Source of the DNA: Vibrio sp. DW001
GTDB lineage: Bacteria > Pseudomonadota > Gammaproteobacteria > Enterobacterales > Vibrionaceae
Direction of reading: 5' to 3'
NCBI RefSeq assembly: GCF_029016285.1
Contig: NZ_CP091976.1
Coordinates: forward strand, 1 to 64,000
Length of the DNA: 64,000 nucleotides
Part shown: in pieces, positions 16,309-24,986 of the stretch
Position numbering within the stretch: position 1 is the stretch's first letter
Layout: each line of letters starts with the position of its first letter
Made by a program: the position numbers and the translations under genes
Notes under the pieces: generated by a model
What the model was told of the DNA's origin: nothing
What the model saw: only the letters and a program-made list of their open reading frames with translations
The model's database searches: none

Positions 16309-16640
16309 CTACTGGGCATTCTTATCATCTATGGTATTTAATTTAAATTCCATCTTTAGCGACCCACCAATCTCCGGGTCGTTATTCACTTCATCCATAA
16401 TCAACTCACACACAGGAATGATTTCGTCTTTTGCATATTCACTGCCTATCCTAACGGGGTTTCCAAGGTTCGCTGTGCCTTGAGGAATGAGTCACGCCTT
16501 ACCAACCGGAAAGCGATGACCAACCAATACATCTTGCGCCGTAATGTTTTTAATTCTCTCAAATTCATCTTTAGTGGCAATGTCCTTACTGGAATTAGTT
16601 GAATGCCTTTCTCTGCGCCATTAGGAATGTTTACAAACAA
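16309..16640 (-). pseudogene. Decayed P2-type phage portal protein, C-terminal fragment
   Basis: Read on the minus strand in two frames, the segment gives MFVNIPNGAEKGIQLIPV, then after a one-base shift DIATKDEFERIKNITAQDVL and VGHRFPVGKA, an in-frame stop, then LIPQGTANLGNPVRIGSEYA and KDEIIPVCELIMDEVNNDPEIG..., ending at 16,309. That order (NIPNG..GIQ, then AxDVLVxHR.P, then G.A..L.NP.....EYA..EI.PVCE) is the C-terminal part of portal proteins of P2-like phages (gpQ family). One frameshift and one stop codon make it a dead gene. It supports a P2-like origin for the element integrated at guaC. Confidence 0.82.
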
Positions 16641-16806
16641 GGTTAAGGTGCTTGTCCCTCTAGTCGTTTTACTCGCTAGGTGTAATGTTACGGGGTTATT
16701 TCAATTGACCATGAAATTTATAAGGTTATCATTGATTTCTAATGTTAGTTTATTACAGATAATAGATTTTCTAGATGGATCGAGATTAAAAATTGGAGGA
16801 TTAGAA

Positions 16807-17694
16807 ATGAGATGGTGTTCCCTTATTTTGCTATTAATGTCCGGCTCAGTGTTTGCACTGGAGAAATGGGAAACTGCGCTACCATTGCCTGAATCTATCA
16901 AGCAGACGCTCCTATTAATAGATAAGCCAGAAACGACTTATTATGAGCATGAAATAGCAAAGCTAAAAGGATGGGCCGGAGATTGTTTTAAAGAATTAGA
17001 CGAGAACAAAGAAACGGATGACGCGGGTAGACCAATTTTTTCAAAAGGTTACATGAGAATAACTTATTCAGTGCCAGACAATCGAGCTATCGCTGAGTTT
17101 TCAGGGCATCATGCCTTTTTAAGGACTAATTGGTTTAATTGCAAACTAAGTGATAGTGAACTAGCCAAGATAAATGCGCAGGTGTTACGTAGTTTGGAGT
17201 CAGCGTATGAGTCCGAAATAAAGGACAAAAAGGCGCTAAGTGATGCAACCAAGCAATGGAATGTTTATCATCAAGAGAACTGGTTATATGCTACCGTTAT
17301 GACAATGGATGAAGACAAGCCACGCGAGTGGTTTCTGGGCTATGACACAGAAACCCAAAAGATGTTCATCTGGTTGACTAATCCAATGGATGAATTTGGG
17401 GCTCCGATAGGGTCTCATGTACAGAAGGGTTACTTGGATTTTTGTAACGGTGATAAACGAAAAATAAAACTTCCAGTTGACGCCGAAGCCATGGGTTTTG
17501 AAATCCTTTGTATTATTGACGAAAAGGACGGGCAGTGGATTGCACAAACGATTTTGGTTGTAGGTAACGAGCAAGATGAAAACAAATTAATTCAAAAGTT
17601 TAAGTCTAAGAATTATGTGAATATTAACAATATGCGGATTTCGGCCAAAGGTTTTACTAAAGCTTATAGTACGATAGCGACTTACCACCAATAA
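16807..17694 (+). CDS. exported protein of unknown function in the guaC island
   Basis: A 295-residue protein with a Sec signal peptide: MRWCSLILLLMSGSVFA, cleaved before LEKWE. TGGAGGA upstream of the ATG at 16,807 decides the start; a longer frame from 16,603 reads through the portal remnant and has no support. The mature protein is mixed alpha/beta with Trp/Tyr-rich strands (WLYATVMTMDEDKPREWFLGY) and a possible Cys pair (CF...NCKL), so it probably acts in the periplasm. No family recognised. A hairpin follows the stop. Cargo of the degraded prophage. Confidence 0.7.
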   Translation: MRWCSLILLLMSGSVFALEKWETALPLPESIKQTLLLIDKPETTYYEHEIAKLKGWAGDCFKELDENKETDDAGRPIFSKGYMRITYSVPDNRAIAEFSGHHAFLRTNWFNCKLSDSELAKINAQVLRSLESAYESEIKDKKALSDATKQWNVYHQENWLYATVMTMDEDKPREWFLGYDTETQKMFIWLTNPMDEFGAPIGSHVQKGYLDFCNGDKRKIKLPVDAEAMGFEILCIIDEKDGQWIAQTILVVGNEQDENKLIQKFKSKNYVNINNMRISAKGFTKAYSTIATYHQ

Positions 17695-17699
17695 CTTTC

Positions 17700-17732
17700 T
17701 TAACCTGCAATTAAGCTTTGATTGCAGGTTAA
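17700..17732 (+). terminator. hairpin after the exported-protein gene
   Basis: AACCTGCAAT (17,702-17,711) pairs perfectly with ATTGCAGGTT (17,721-17,730). There is no T-tract after it, so it may be a transcript-end stabiliser rather than an intrinsic terminator. Confidence 0.55.
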
Positions 17733-17781
17733 CGTGCTTGTCCTATAGTCCATATATTGCGTTTATTTATAAGGATGTGAA

Positions 17782-18081
17782 ATGAAAAATAACAAATGGT
17801 TATTTTGTGTGACGCTTTTATTAACTCTGTATTATTCTAATGCTGTAAATGCGGAACGAGGAAGAACCCGTGGTGTGCAGCAAACCTACATAAATGATAA
17901 ATATGGTGAAATTACGAATGAGATGGAAATACCTTGTGCGTGCCAGTTTGATGAACATCGTTCCACAGCGCCAAAATATTTGAAGTATAACGGTTACCTT
18001 TGGGCTTGCATGAAGTTTGATAACAATGGATATTGCCTAGAAACAGAAAGAGTTAAAAAAGCCAATGTTTTTCAACCATAA
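17782..18081 (+). CDS. small secreted Cys-containing protein
   Basis: A 99-residue protein with a signal peptide (MKNNKWLFCVTLLLTLYYSNAVNA, cleavage before ERGRT). AAGGATGTG precedes the ATG. The mature part is about 75 residues with four Cys (EIPCACQF, WACMKF, GYCLE), suitable for two disulphides in the periplasm, plus conserved-looking aromatic residues. I do not recognise the family. It follows the exported protein by 87 bases and could share its transcript. Confidence 0.65.
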   Translation: MKNNKWLFCVTLLLTLYYSNAVNAERGRTRGVQQTYINDKYGEITNEMEIPCACQFDEHRSTAPKYLKYNGYLWACMKFDNNGYCLETERVKKANVFQP

Positions 18082-18256
18082 TATTTTTGTTTTAATGACT
18101 TTACTTTTTGTTTAGCTTGCAGGCCGCATCGGTGAGTAAGTGACCTTTCCACTACAACAAATCAGCGCTTAAGAATCGACTTAATATCTAGAGCGTTTCA
18201 TTTTTGTATCTTCATGATGACTGTTATTACGCTCATACTTGGTAAAGTGCCTGTCC

Positions 18257-18280
18257 TTTTACGCTTTCTTTTACGCTTTC
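18257..18280. repeat. tandem 12-mer repeat
   Basis: TTTTACGCTTTC occurs twice in tandem with no mismatch. It is in a gene-free part of the island. Confidence 0.85.
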
Positions 18281-18335
18281 AGAGTAGTCCCTTTTATTCA
18301 TAGTTAGGTTCGTTTATCCACCAGTTTTACCAAAT

Positions 18336-18998
18336 TTAAAAATATGATGAAATACTATAAAATAATATCCAGGGTGAAACGGGGTACATCATTAACGTAC
18401 TTAGATTAAAAGACCAGCTTGATTGTAATTCATTAGGATGATTTATCCCGTTGAAATCAATTATCTCGGACTCTAATATGTCACTAAAATTGTAGCCAGT
18501 TATAACAAATTCTTCGCCATTATGGGCCAAAAAAACAGGGTTATAGGATGTACCCAAATCTGGATGCCTCACGAGAATACGTTTCAATGTTAGTTTTGTT
18601 CCACAGGGTAATTTCTTAATAGATGTTAAGTCTTCTGGGTACTTCGTGTAGTTAGACGGTGCAATTGAACCATAGGTGAACCCGACAAATTTTTTAGGGT
18701 AATATCTCGCGTCCCAATCACATGCCAATGTTATTTCGTCGCCTATAGAGGGGTAGATAAGTGTGTTTTCTGAGTGATCGGAGAAAAGAAAATACCCAGG
18801 CATAAGAGCAAGCGAAACAACCAAAAGTTTGAGCTTTATAGATGAAATTTTCTTATAAATTAAAAACGCACCAATAAATACGAAAGGGACGGACATCAGA
18901 GGCCCCGTGAACCCTTGATTAACCGAACCTGCCATAATGAAGGTAAAACATATGCTCAACCCCAGAATAAGGCGAATAGTAGACCACTTTTTTTGCAT
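18336..18998 (-). CDS. membrane-anchored protein of unknown function
   Basis: A 220-residue protein with two or three N-terminal membrane segments (about 8-25, 30-48 and 54-70) and a roughly 120-residue outside domain, beginning SDHSENTLIYPSIG and including two Cys (LACDWD and LPCGTKL) that could form a disulphide. A hydrophobic stretch near the C-terminus may be a further segment. GGAAAGGA-like sequence lies before the ATG. Not recognised. It is the last intact gene before the displaced guaC copy, so it is island cargo. Confidence 0.6.
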   Translation of the reverse strand: MQKKWSTIRLILGLSICFTFIMAGSVNQGFTGPLMSVPFVFIGAFLIYKKISSIKLKLLVVSLALMPGYFLFSDHSENTLIYPSIGDEITLACDWDARYYPKKFVGFTYGSIAPSNYTKYPEDLTSIKKLPCGTKLTLKRILVRHPDLGTSYNPVFLAHNGEEFVITGYNFSDILESEIIDFNGINHPNELQSSWSFNLSTLMMYPVSPWILFYSISSYF

Positions 18999-19259
18999 GA
19001 AAAATGTCCTTTCCTGTTAAGTCAGTAATCACAACTGGGTCAGTTATACTTCCTATCTATTTAATTTGCGTTATCTAGCCCTTAAACTTAATATGCAACA
19101 CTACACCACGTTTTACGGCATAAAACTTTGATCGTTCTCTATTTCTGTACTGGCAAAATACCGTGTCAGGATCAGTTGCATGAACCTTTTACTCTTGGCG
19201 CATAGGTGTCAGCTTCTTGTTGGTTTTGTATATGTGCGGAATCGGCTAGAAACTATTCT

Positions 19260-19401
19260 CTATGTAGGCGCAGAAGGGCTTAAAGAGCGAACCAAGCGTA
19301 CAACATTTATCCGAGTACAAGAACAAGAGAACAACGTTTACAGTAAAGAGTAAATCTCGCAGTAGTCGTAAAACTTTGCACAAAATTGAGCAAGTGGCGA
19401 C
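19260..19401 (+). repeat. attR-type displaced copy of the guaC 3' end
   Basis: The sequence matches the last ~95 coding bases of guaC (still readable as [20 protein letters not shown] then [10 protein letters not shown] and stop) and the 3' flank up to GCAAGTGGCGAC. It lacks the guaC terminator and any upstream coding sequence. Several point differences (for example AAAGAGCGAACC against AAAGAGTTAACT) show the copies are not recent. It marks the far end of an element integrated in guaC. Confidence 0.9.
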
Positions 19402-19474
19402 TATGTGCTGATCTAGGTTGTGCAAGAAAGCAGCTTACTCCGTTAAAGAGAGTGCAGTTTTTCCCTCTAGTCAT

Positions 19475-19512
19475 AAAAAAGCTCCAATCGATACAAACAT
19501 GGATTAGAGCTT
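19475..19512 (-). terminator. terminator of the large lipoprotein gene
   Basis: On the minus strand AAGCTCTAATC pairs with GATTGGAGCTT, followed by TTTTTT. It is about 110 bases after the stop at 19,625. Confidence 0.75.
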
Positions 19513-19624
19513 AATTGCGAGAATATCCTTTAGAGCAGGTACGTTGTGTCTCTTTTGTCCAAATATTGTCGAGAGTAAGAATTTAAAAGGCGGTACCGGC
19601 CCTATTAGATGATCCTGTCCAAAA

Positions 19625-21253
19625 CTAAGGTGCCATTGAACAGGTAAACGTTGCCTCAACTAAAGTATCCTCTGTATTCCCACCTGACTTAGTTATCATA
19701 GACGCTAAAATAGCGTTCTCTTTCCCTTTGATTTTAACGAAATGGCTTTCTTTGACAGAGTCATTCTCTTTCCAAACTAAGGTTCCCGATGAATTCACTT
19801 TCCATGTGACGTTATTCGTTTCCTCAGTATCGTTATACTTGATAGTACCGACATCACTTGAACGTAATTGAAGAGAAAAATTGTTATATGGTATGTTTTC
19901 TCCGCCTTTCGTTGTTGTTATAACAAATTCGCAAAGGTCATAATCTTCTCTGAAATTATAAAAATCATCAGAACGCGTAACGGATATTTCATTTAAATCA
20001 CCAAGCAGAAGAGTAGAACCTGATTCTTCAAGTACATTCACTTCAGTCGTGGTAGAAAAACGGCCAATCCGTGCAAAGCTATATGAACCTTCGTCCTGAT
20101 CGACGAAACTGAGATCACCCCAAGGATGAACGGTTATGGTTTCTCCTTCTTGGTCAGACATGTCTTGAGCATTGTAAAGTCCTCCTTCACCATCAGAATC
20201 AACACCCGCACTTAACGTTCTGAATTGATCTGTCCCCTCTAATCGGTAGGTTCCAAATTCCCCAGAATAAGCTTGCGCTGATTCGCCAGAATACAGCTCT
20301 TGGTTATTGGTATGAGCAATAATATATTCAGTCGTTGAGACAAATGTGAGAATATTCCAATTATCAGCATCTTGTTCATGCATACTCCATGCACCAATTA
20401 ATGAGTTATCATCACTAGTAATACGGGTAAAAGTGAACGCTCCTTCTCCCGGTGCAGTAAAGTTAAGATCGTTTTGCTCAACTGAGATAGTAGTAGAAGG
20501 CGGTAGGTCAGATAATCCACCTGAAGAATCAGACTCGCCAGTAACATTAACAAGAAAACCACCCGTTTCAAGGTCCCAAGTATAGGTGCCATACTCTACA
20601 GAGCCTGCTTCCTGATCGCCATCATCACTGTGTTCATGAATAATAATGTATCGAGCCTCATCGATAAAGGACAGTACATTGCGTTTGTTTTTCCCTTCAG
20701 ATAACACCCATGACCCAAGTAGAGTGCTCTTGAAGTGATTTTGCGCATCCTCTTTGCTAACAATCGTAAGACCTAAACCCGATAACCTACTGGCTACATC
20801 AGTATCAAAACTTACAGATGTAAGATCTATTCCACTCGCATCAGTAAACGCGGCAGTGGTTACCTCATCAATGGTAATTCCATTTTCTGGGTTACCATCT
20901 TTATCTAGTGTTTGTAATATTTGTAAGATATTGGTCTGTGTAGTCGGCTCATCGCTCATATCCATAGGCGTAATTATGCCGCTGGCTAACACGGGAGGAA
21001 ATTCTAAATCGTTAATAAAAAAGGTGACCGTTTCTCCATCAACATAATCGTACTCGCCAAGTTCATTGGTTGTGCCTTGTTTTGTTTCAGTTCGATATGA
21101 TATACCTCCTACAGGGCTATCAACAAACATCCCGGTTAATGTCGCACTGCTCCCTGAATTATTGTTATCACTGTTATTGTCATTGTTGTCATCACTACCG
21201 CCACAGCCAACTAATATACTCGTTAACGTAAGCGCTAAAAATAATGTTTTCAT
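19625..21253 (-). CDS. Large surface lipoprotein with two repeated domains
   Basis: A 542-residue lipoprotein: signal MKTLFLALTLTSILVGC with lipobox ILVGC, then an Asn/Asp/Ser-rich linker (GGSDDNNDNNSDNNNSGSS). The next ~90 residues contain VDSPVGGISYRTETKQGTTN and GEYDYVDGETVTFFI, a repeat seen in Shewanella and Vibrio surface lipoproteins. Two homologous beta-domains follow: LLGSWVLSEGKNKRNVLSFI...YGTYTWDLE...FTFTRI and LIGAWSMHEQDADNWNILTF...FGTYRLEG...YSFARI. A C-terminal domain ends with a Cys. Probably an outer-membrane surface protein; ligand unknown. It lies just outside the guaC island. Confidence 0.8.
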   Translation of the reverse strand: MKTLFLALTLTSILVGCGGSDDNNDNNSDNNNSGSSATLTGMFVDSPVGGISYRTETKQGTTNELGEYDYVDGETVTFFINDLEFPPVLASGIITPMDMSDEPTTQTNILQILQTLDKDGNPENGITIDEVTTAAFTDASGIDLTSVSFDTDVASRLSGLGLTIVSKEDAQNHFKSTLLGSWVLSEGKNKRNVLSFIDEARYIIIHEHSDDGDQEAGSVEYGTYTWDLETGGFLVNVTGESDSSGGLSDLPPSTTISVEQNDLNFTAPGEGAFTFTRITSDDNSLIGAWSMHEQDADNWNILTFVSTTEYIIAHTNNQELYSGESAQAYSGEFGTYRLEGTDQFRTLSAGVDSDGEGGLYNAQDMSDQEGETITVHPWGDLSFVDQDEGSYSFARIGRFSTTTEVNVLEESGSTLLLGDLNEISVTRSDDFYNFREDYDLCEFVITTTKGGENIPYNNFSLQLRSSDVGTIKYNDTEETNNVTWKVNSSGTLVWKENDSVKESHFVKIKGKENAILASMITKSGGNTEDTLVEATFTCSMAP

Positions 21254-21639
21254 TACCTTCCCTTCTATGTTTTTAAATTAGAGATATTTTAAGGCTAATA
21301 ATTATCAGCAATTCAAAATGAAAATGAGCCATATTTGTGTTGAATTACTGGCGTATATAAAAGAGCAGTGTGTGATAGTAAGATTGGTTATTCATCACCC
21401 AAATGGGTGATGAATAATTAAAACATGAGTATAAATTGAGTTAGATCAATAGTCTGCGTATTTAGGTTACCCCGTTCACTTCTAATTCGAGTGGAACTCG
21501 GTGAAGGGAAAGGACATCTTTGGATACCTGAACGCTTCAAAGGTATTATTGCCAACAATCATTTGAAAATGCCACAGTAGGAAAGACCCACAAATACATT
21601 GTTTCGTTTCGGTTTACCAACGAGGAACACCAGTTCATT
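21254..21639. other. intergenic region with a 13-bp perfect palindrome
   Basis: The 386 bases upstream of the lipoprotein gene hold a hairpin at 21,388-21,417 and then sequence with no intact gene leading into the truncated transporter. No attachment site seen. Confidence 0.55.
21388..21417. repeat. perfect 13-bp inverted repeat
   Basis: TTATTCATCACCC, loop AAAT, GGGTGATGAATAA. It could be an operator or a bidirectional terminator; there is no long T-run. Confidence 0.8.
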
Positions 21640-22393
21640 CTGGTGGGTTGATTTCAGGGATTATTGACGTGCCATTCGCACTGATTTTTCTCTGTTTGGT
21701 TGCGTATGTTGGTGGGGGATTAGTGTTAGTTCCTATTGCTGTATGGCTTGTCATCTTTCTTTTTGTTTGGGGAAGTTCTTTTCGAACTAAGCAATTGAAT
21801 GAGGCAACAGCAAAACAGGAATCTCTACGTTCTTCATTCCTTATGGTAATGACCAAAACGTTGCAGGGCATAAAGCGGCAAGCCGTTGAATCGCGTATCT
21901 ATAGTCAGTTTAAACGCATCAATTATGAGCGCTCTCTTAGTAAAGTATCAGAAGAGCAACAAAGCGCTTTCGCTCAAGAGTGTATTCAACTTGCATCATT
22001 GGCAACATCGGTAGTATTGGTGATTGTTGGTAGCTTGTGGGTGTTGGATGGACAACTCACAACCGGTGGTCTTGCGCGTGTTCAATTTTATCAGGTCGGG
22101 CTGTTGCACCATTAAGTGCGTTGGTTGGCCTGCGTGTAAAGTTGAATGCAATGCACAGTGCTAACCAAGTAATTGAGATGGTAAAAGCGGCAAACGACAA
22201 TGATGACGAACTTGTTAAGAATCTAAATGTTGATTCTAAAATTGGTGCAATTGAGTTGGTTGACGTAATAATTGATCGCTTTGGACACCAGTATAAAGTA
22301 TCTGGAGATTATCACTCGGGTGATGTCGTTTTAGTACAGAGCGATATCCGGCATATTGCTAGTCATATACTTGCGGCAGTTTCTGGCAACTGA
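21640..22393 (+). pseudogene. Truncated, frameshifted type I secretion ABC transporter
   Basis: The first frame (GLISGIIDVPFALIFLCLVA then YVGGGLVLVPIAV..., ...TKTLQGIKRQAVESRIYSQF...) is the membrane part of a LapB/RtxB-type type I secretion ABC permease. The frame shifts at about 22,090 (TTGGLARV / ACSILSGRAVAPLSALVGLR) and continues to the start of the ATPase linker (IGAIELVDVIIDRFGHQYKV), then stops at 22,391. The N-terminal peptidase-like domain and the whole ATPase domain are missing. It faces an adhesin fragment, so the pair is the residue of an RTX adhesin export locus that was deleted through the middle. Confidence 0.85.
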
Positions 22394-22893
22394 GATACAC
22401 TGTTGCCGCCGCTATTATCCGTCGCGATAATCGGAATAACTAACGTTTCATGCTCGCCAACGGCTAAGTGGTCAAAAGATTTATCACTTGGGTCTACGGT
22501 GTAACTGCCATCGGGATGTAATACAAAACCCGAGTGTGATAATGGCGTGCTATAGGTGACAGTATCTCCATGATCGATATCAGTTGAGGTAATTTGACCG
22601 GTAATCGGTGGTTGACCCTCGTCGACTGTATTTGAACTAATGAGGCCGATAACTGGAATATCGTTGGTGCCATTAATGGTGATAGTTATTTGATGTGGTG
22701 AACCATCAGTAGACTGGATAGCAATGATATCAGTAACGCTTGACCCTTTCCCTAAAGCTTGCACAATTGGATTGTTGTTGTCTAAGTTGTAGGTCCAAGC
22801 ACCACTATCAGACAGGTGAGGCGTACCCAATGTGCTCACAATATCGGTATCTGAAAAATGTGCTTCACCAGCGTCGCTATCGATGATATTCAA
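22363..22893 (-). pseudogene. VCBS/RTX adhesin fragment
   Basis: A 176-residue frame with no proper start: NIIDSDAGEAHFSDTDIVST, SGAWTYNLDNNNPIVQALGK, ITITINGTNDIPVI, then a second unit with GQITSTDIDHGDTVTYST, HPDGSYTVDPSDKSFDHLAV and ATDNSGGNS. These are VCBS-type repeats of giant RTX adhesins, about one and a half units. A real adhesin of this type has thousands of residues; only this piece remains. Its 3' end overlaps the end of the truncated type I transporter on the other strand, so a deletion fused the two. Confidence 0.85.
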
Positions 22894-23021
22894 TTTCCCG
22901 AACGCAGATAAAACTCGTTCTTGTCGTGAACTATCTCGTTAAGGCCTACTATTTAAACAAGAAACAAAATGACGATATAACGAAAGCCGTTGAGAATTAG
23001 TATTTTTCCTAACGTGTCATC

Positions 23022-23047
23022 AAAAAAAACCGCTATAGGCGGGTTTT
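23022..23047. terminator. terminator of the LysR gene
   Basis: AAAACC-GC pairs with GCGGGTTTT with one bulged base, with A and T runs on both sides. It ends where the LysR stop begins. Confidence 0.8.
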
Positions 23048-23959
23048 CTACCATTGATGGTTTAAATTGTAGAGCGTCGCCTGCGATTTAATGTCTTCGA
23101 TAAATTCCTCAACCAAATACGGCCTCTGGCTACTTGCTCTAGTCCAAATTCCAATGTGGAAATGCCAAATAGGTTCTTTGAGGACCACTTCTACAATATT
23201 ACGGTCACTTAATTTATTCAATACTGTGTTAGAAATGCACATTAAAGCATCGTTTTTCTCGACCATTGTTAAGGCGACTTCAAGAAACTGAGTTTCCAAA
23301 ATAAAATTAACATTTTTCACTTTTTCTTTATCTAAATATCGGTTTATATGATCGAGCATCTCTTTTGAATGTTGAAAGCCAACCCAAGGATAGTGCTGTA
23401 AACCTACCAATTGCGTAACACCAGATTGGGCTAATGGATGTTGTTTATTGGCAATAATACAGAAGCGAGTAGGAATCAAAGGGATAAAATTGAGTTCATC
23501 ATAGCCAGAAACTAGGTTGCCGTTGTCTCTACCAAGTGCCAGCTCCAATTCACCGTTTATCAGTTTCGGAAGAAGTTGCGCAATGGTATTGGATTGGATC
23601 TCCATATGAACGTTGGGATATCGAAGAAAAAATTTGGAGATCATGGCGTTGATGGGCATTTCCCAGGCAGGACCAGCACCGATGCGCAATTCTTGCTTCT
23701 CGCTGCCTAACGAATCGAGGTCTTTCTGAAGCGCGTTCATTTCGTGTTCGATTCTTAACGTGCGTTCGAACACTATTTTGCCGGCTTCTGTTAGTTCAAC
23801 ACCTCGAGCTCCTCGCCTTAGAAGTGAAGTTTGATATCTTTTTTCCAACAGCTTGATGCTCTTACTTAAAGCTGGTTGAGTTACCCCGAGTTTTAAACTG
23901 GCCTGAGATATACTTTGATGTAATGCGACTTCTTTGAAATGAACTAAAACCTTTTCCAT
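23048..23959 (-). CDS. LysR-family transcription regulator
   Basis: A 303-residue regulator beginning MEKVLVHFKEVALHQSISQA; the longer frame to 24,028 adds 23 residues unlike LysR N-termini. The winged helix-turn-helix is at about 5-62 (SISQASLKLGVTQPALSKSI, LLEKRYQTSLLRRGARGVEL), then the usual linker helix and a two-lobe effector domain. It is read in the same direction as the tauE-like gene, 109 bases downstream of it, and likely controls that exporter. The inducer is unknown; a sulfur compound is a fair guess from context. Confidence 0.88.
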   Translation of the reverse strand: MEKVLVHFKEVALHQSISQASLKLGVTQPALSKSIKLLEKRYQTSLLRRGARGVELTEAGKIVFERTLRIEHEMNALQKDLDSLGSEKQELRIGAGPAWEMPINAMISKFFLRYPNVHMEIQSNTIAQLLPKLINGELELALGRDNGNLVSGYDELNFIPLIPTRFCIIANKQHPLAQSGVTQLVGLQHYPWVGFQHSKEMLDHINRYLDKEKVKNVNFILETQFLEVALTMVEKNDALMCISNTVLNKLSDRNIVEVVLKEPIWHFHIGIWTRASSQRPYLVEEFIEDIKSQATLYNLNHQW

Positions 23960-24068
23960 AACTTTATTCTTCAAGAGTACAATGACGTTATAATACATTG
24001 ATGAGAATAAATTTATTTTAACTTGCACAACTTATTAAGATTGAGAGATCAAATGAAACAACTTTCTA

Positions 24069-24863
24069 TCATTTAAATAAGATCATTACGAGAGAAATAA
24101 CAATAATGATAAGGGTTAATATATAAACATGTTTATCTTTTATCTTTTTCATTAATTTCATTGATATAGGAACACCAATAAATGCCCCTAATGACATAAG
24201 TATTGCTGTTGTCAAATCGCTTTGACCACCTCTACTATAATTTAGTGCAGTTAAACTGGAAAGAATAAGCGCCATCACTAGCGATGACCCGACGGATTTT
24301 TTAATTCCGACACCAAGTAAGGTATTAAATGCGGGCAATAACATCACGCCTCCACCCACACCCGTCGACCCCATAATTGTACCGCAAGTGGCCCCAGCTG
24401 AAACGGCCATCTTGTTTGAGTGCACACGACCAGATTGTCGGCTAGCGCATTGTCTATATTTATTGTAAATAGAGACTAAGGATAAGAGCATTATACCAAT
24501 GATTGCAAACTCGATAGCGCTATTAATGGTCGTAGATAGGGCAGGGATACGGTAAAGATGGATAATCAACTCAGTGGTTATAAAGGTAGCAGGGAGGGCG
24601 CCTAACAGCATCCACCTTAGTGCCTTCCAATCGACATTTCCAACCATTATATGCGAAATACCAGCATTCGCTTTGACGATGGAAGAGATAATACTTGCGG
24701 TCCCGACAGCCATAATCGTATGCATGCCAAATATGACCTGAAGAATAGGAATAATTAAGACACCGCCCCCAACGCCTGTTAATCCAAGACATAAGCCTAT
24801 GAGCGACCCCAATACTACTTTCATTAGGCTATCAACATTGAGCAATATTAATAAATGATCCAC
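24069..24863 (-). CDS. TauE/SafE-family sulfite or sulfonate exporter
   Basis: A 264-residue integral membrane protein with about eight segments and the family hallmark repeated in each half: GLCLGLTGVGGGVLIIPIL (near 19-37) and GTIMGSTGVGGGVMLLPAFN (near 160-179). TauE/SafE proteins export sulfoacetate, sulfite or related anions. The gene is next to a sulfatase locus, so export of sulfur anion released by ester hydrolysis is plausible. It diverges from a Crp-like regulator across a 178-base region with two palindromes. Confidence 0.85.
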   Translation of the reverse strand: MDHLLILLNVDSLMKVVLGSLIGLCLGLTGVGGGVLIIPILQVIFGMHTIMAVGTASIISSIVKANAGISHIMVGNVDWKALRWMLLGALPATFITTELIIHLYRIPALSTTINSAIEFAIIGIMLLSLVSIYNKYRQCASRQSGRVHSNKMAVSAGATCGTIMGSTGVGGGVMLLPAFNTLLGVGIKKSVGSSLVMALILSSLTALNYSRGGQSDLTTAILMSLGAFIGVPISMKLMKKIKDKHVYILTLIIIVISLVMILFK

Positions 24864-24898
24864 ATAATCCTCGTCGCTAATTCGTAATACGTTGCTAT

Positions 24899-24923
24899 TT
24901 ATGACGTAATGTTTAAGTCATAA
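24899..24923. promoter_or_regulatory. palindrome 1 between tauE-like and crp-like genes
   Basis: TTATGAC (24,899-24,905), 11-base centre, GTCATAA (24,917-24,923). It shares the half-site TTATGWC with palindrome 2, which suggests two operators for one regulator. Confidence 0.65.
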
Positions 24924-24986
24924 TAAATAAAGAAATTGTACTTCGTTGCCAATATGAGGTTATTCTATAGGAGCACGAGTTCATCG

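Larger units (their letters stand above)
18999..19624. other. gene-free right edge of the guaC island
   Basis: About 630 bases without an intact gene. They contain the displaced guaC 3' end (19,260-19,401) and the terminator of the following lipoprotein gene (19,475-19,512). Nothing else supported. Confidence 0.7.

Noticed and set aside
16446..16640. 64-codon minus-strand frame
   Set aside because: Treated as one frame of the portal-protein pseudogene rather than a separate gene.
16603..16806. N-terminal extension of the exported-protein frame
   Set aside because: It crosses the portal remnant; the ATG at 16,807 has a strong ribosome-binding site and a clean signal peptide.
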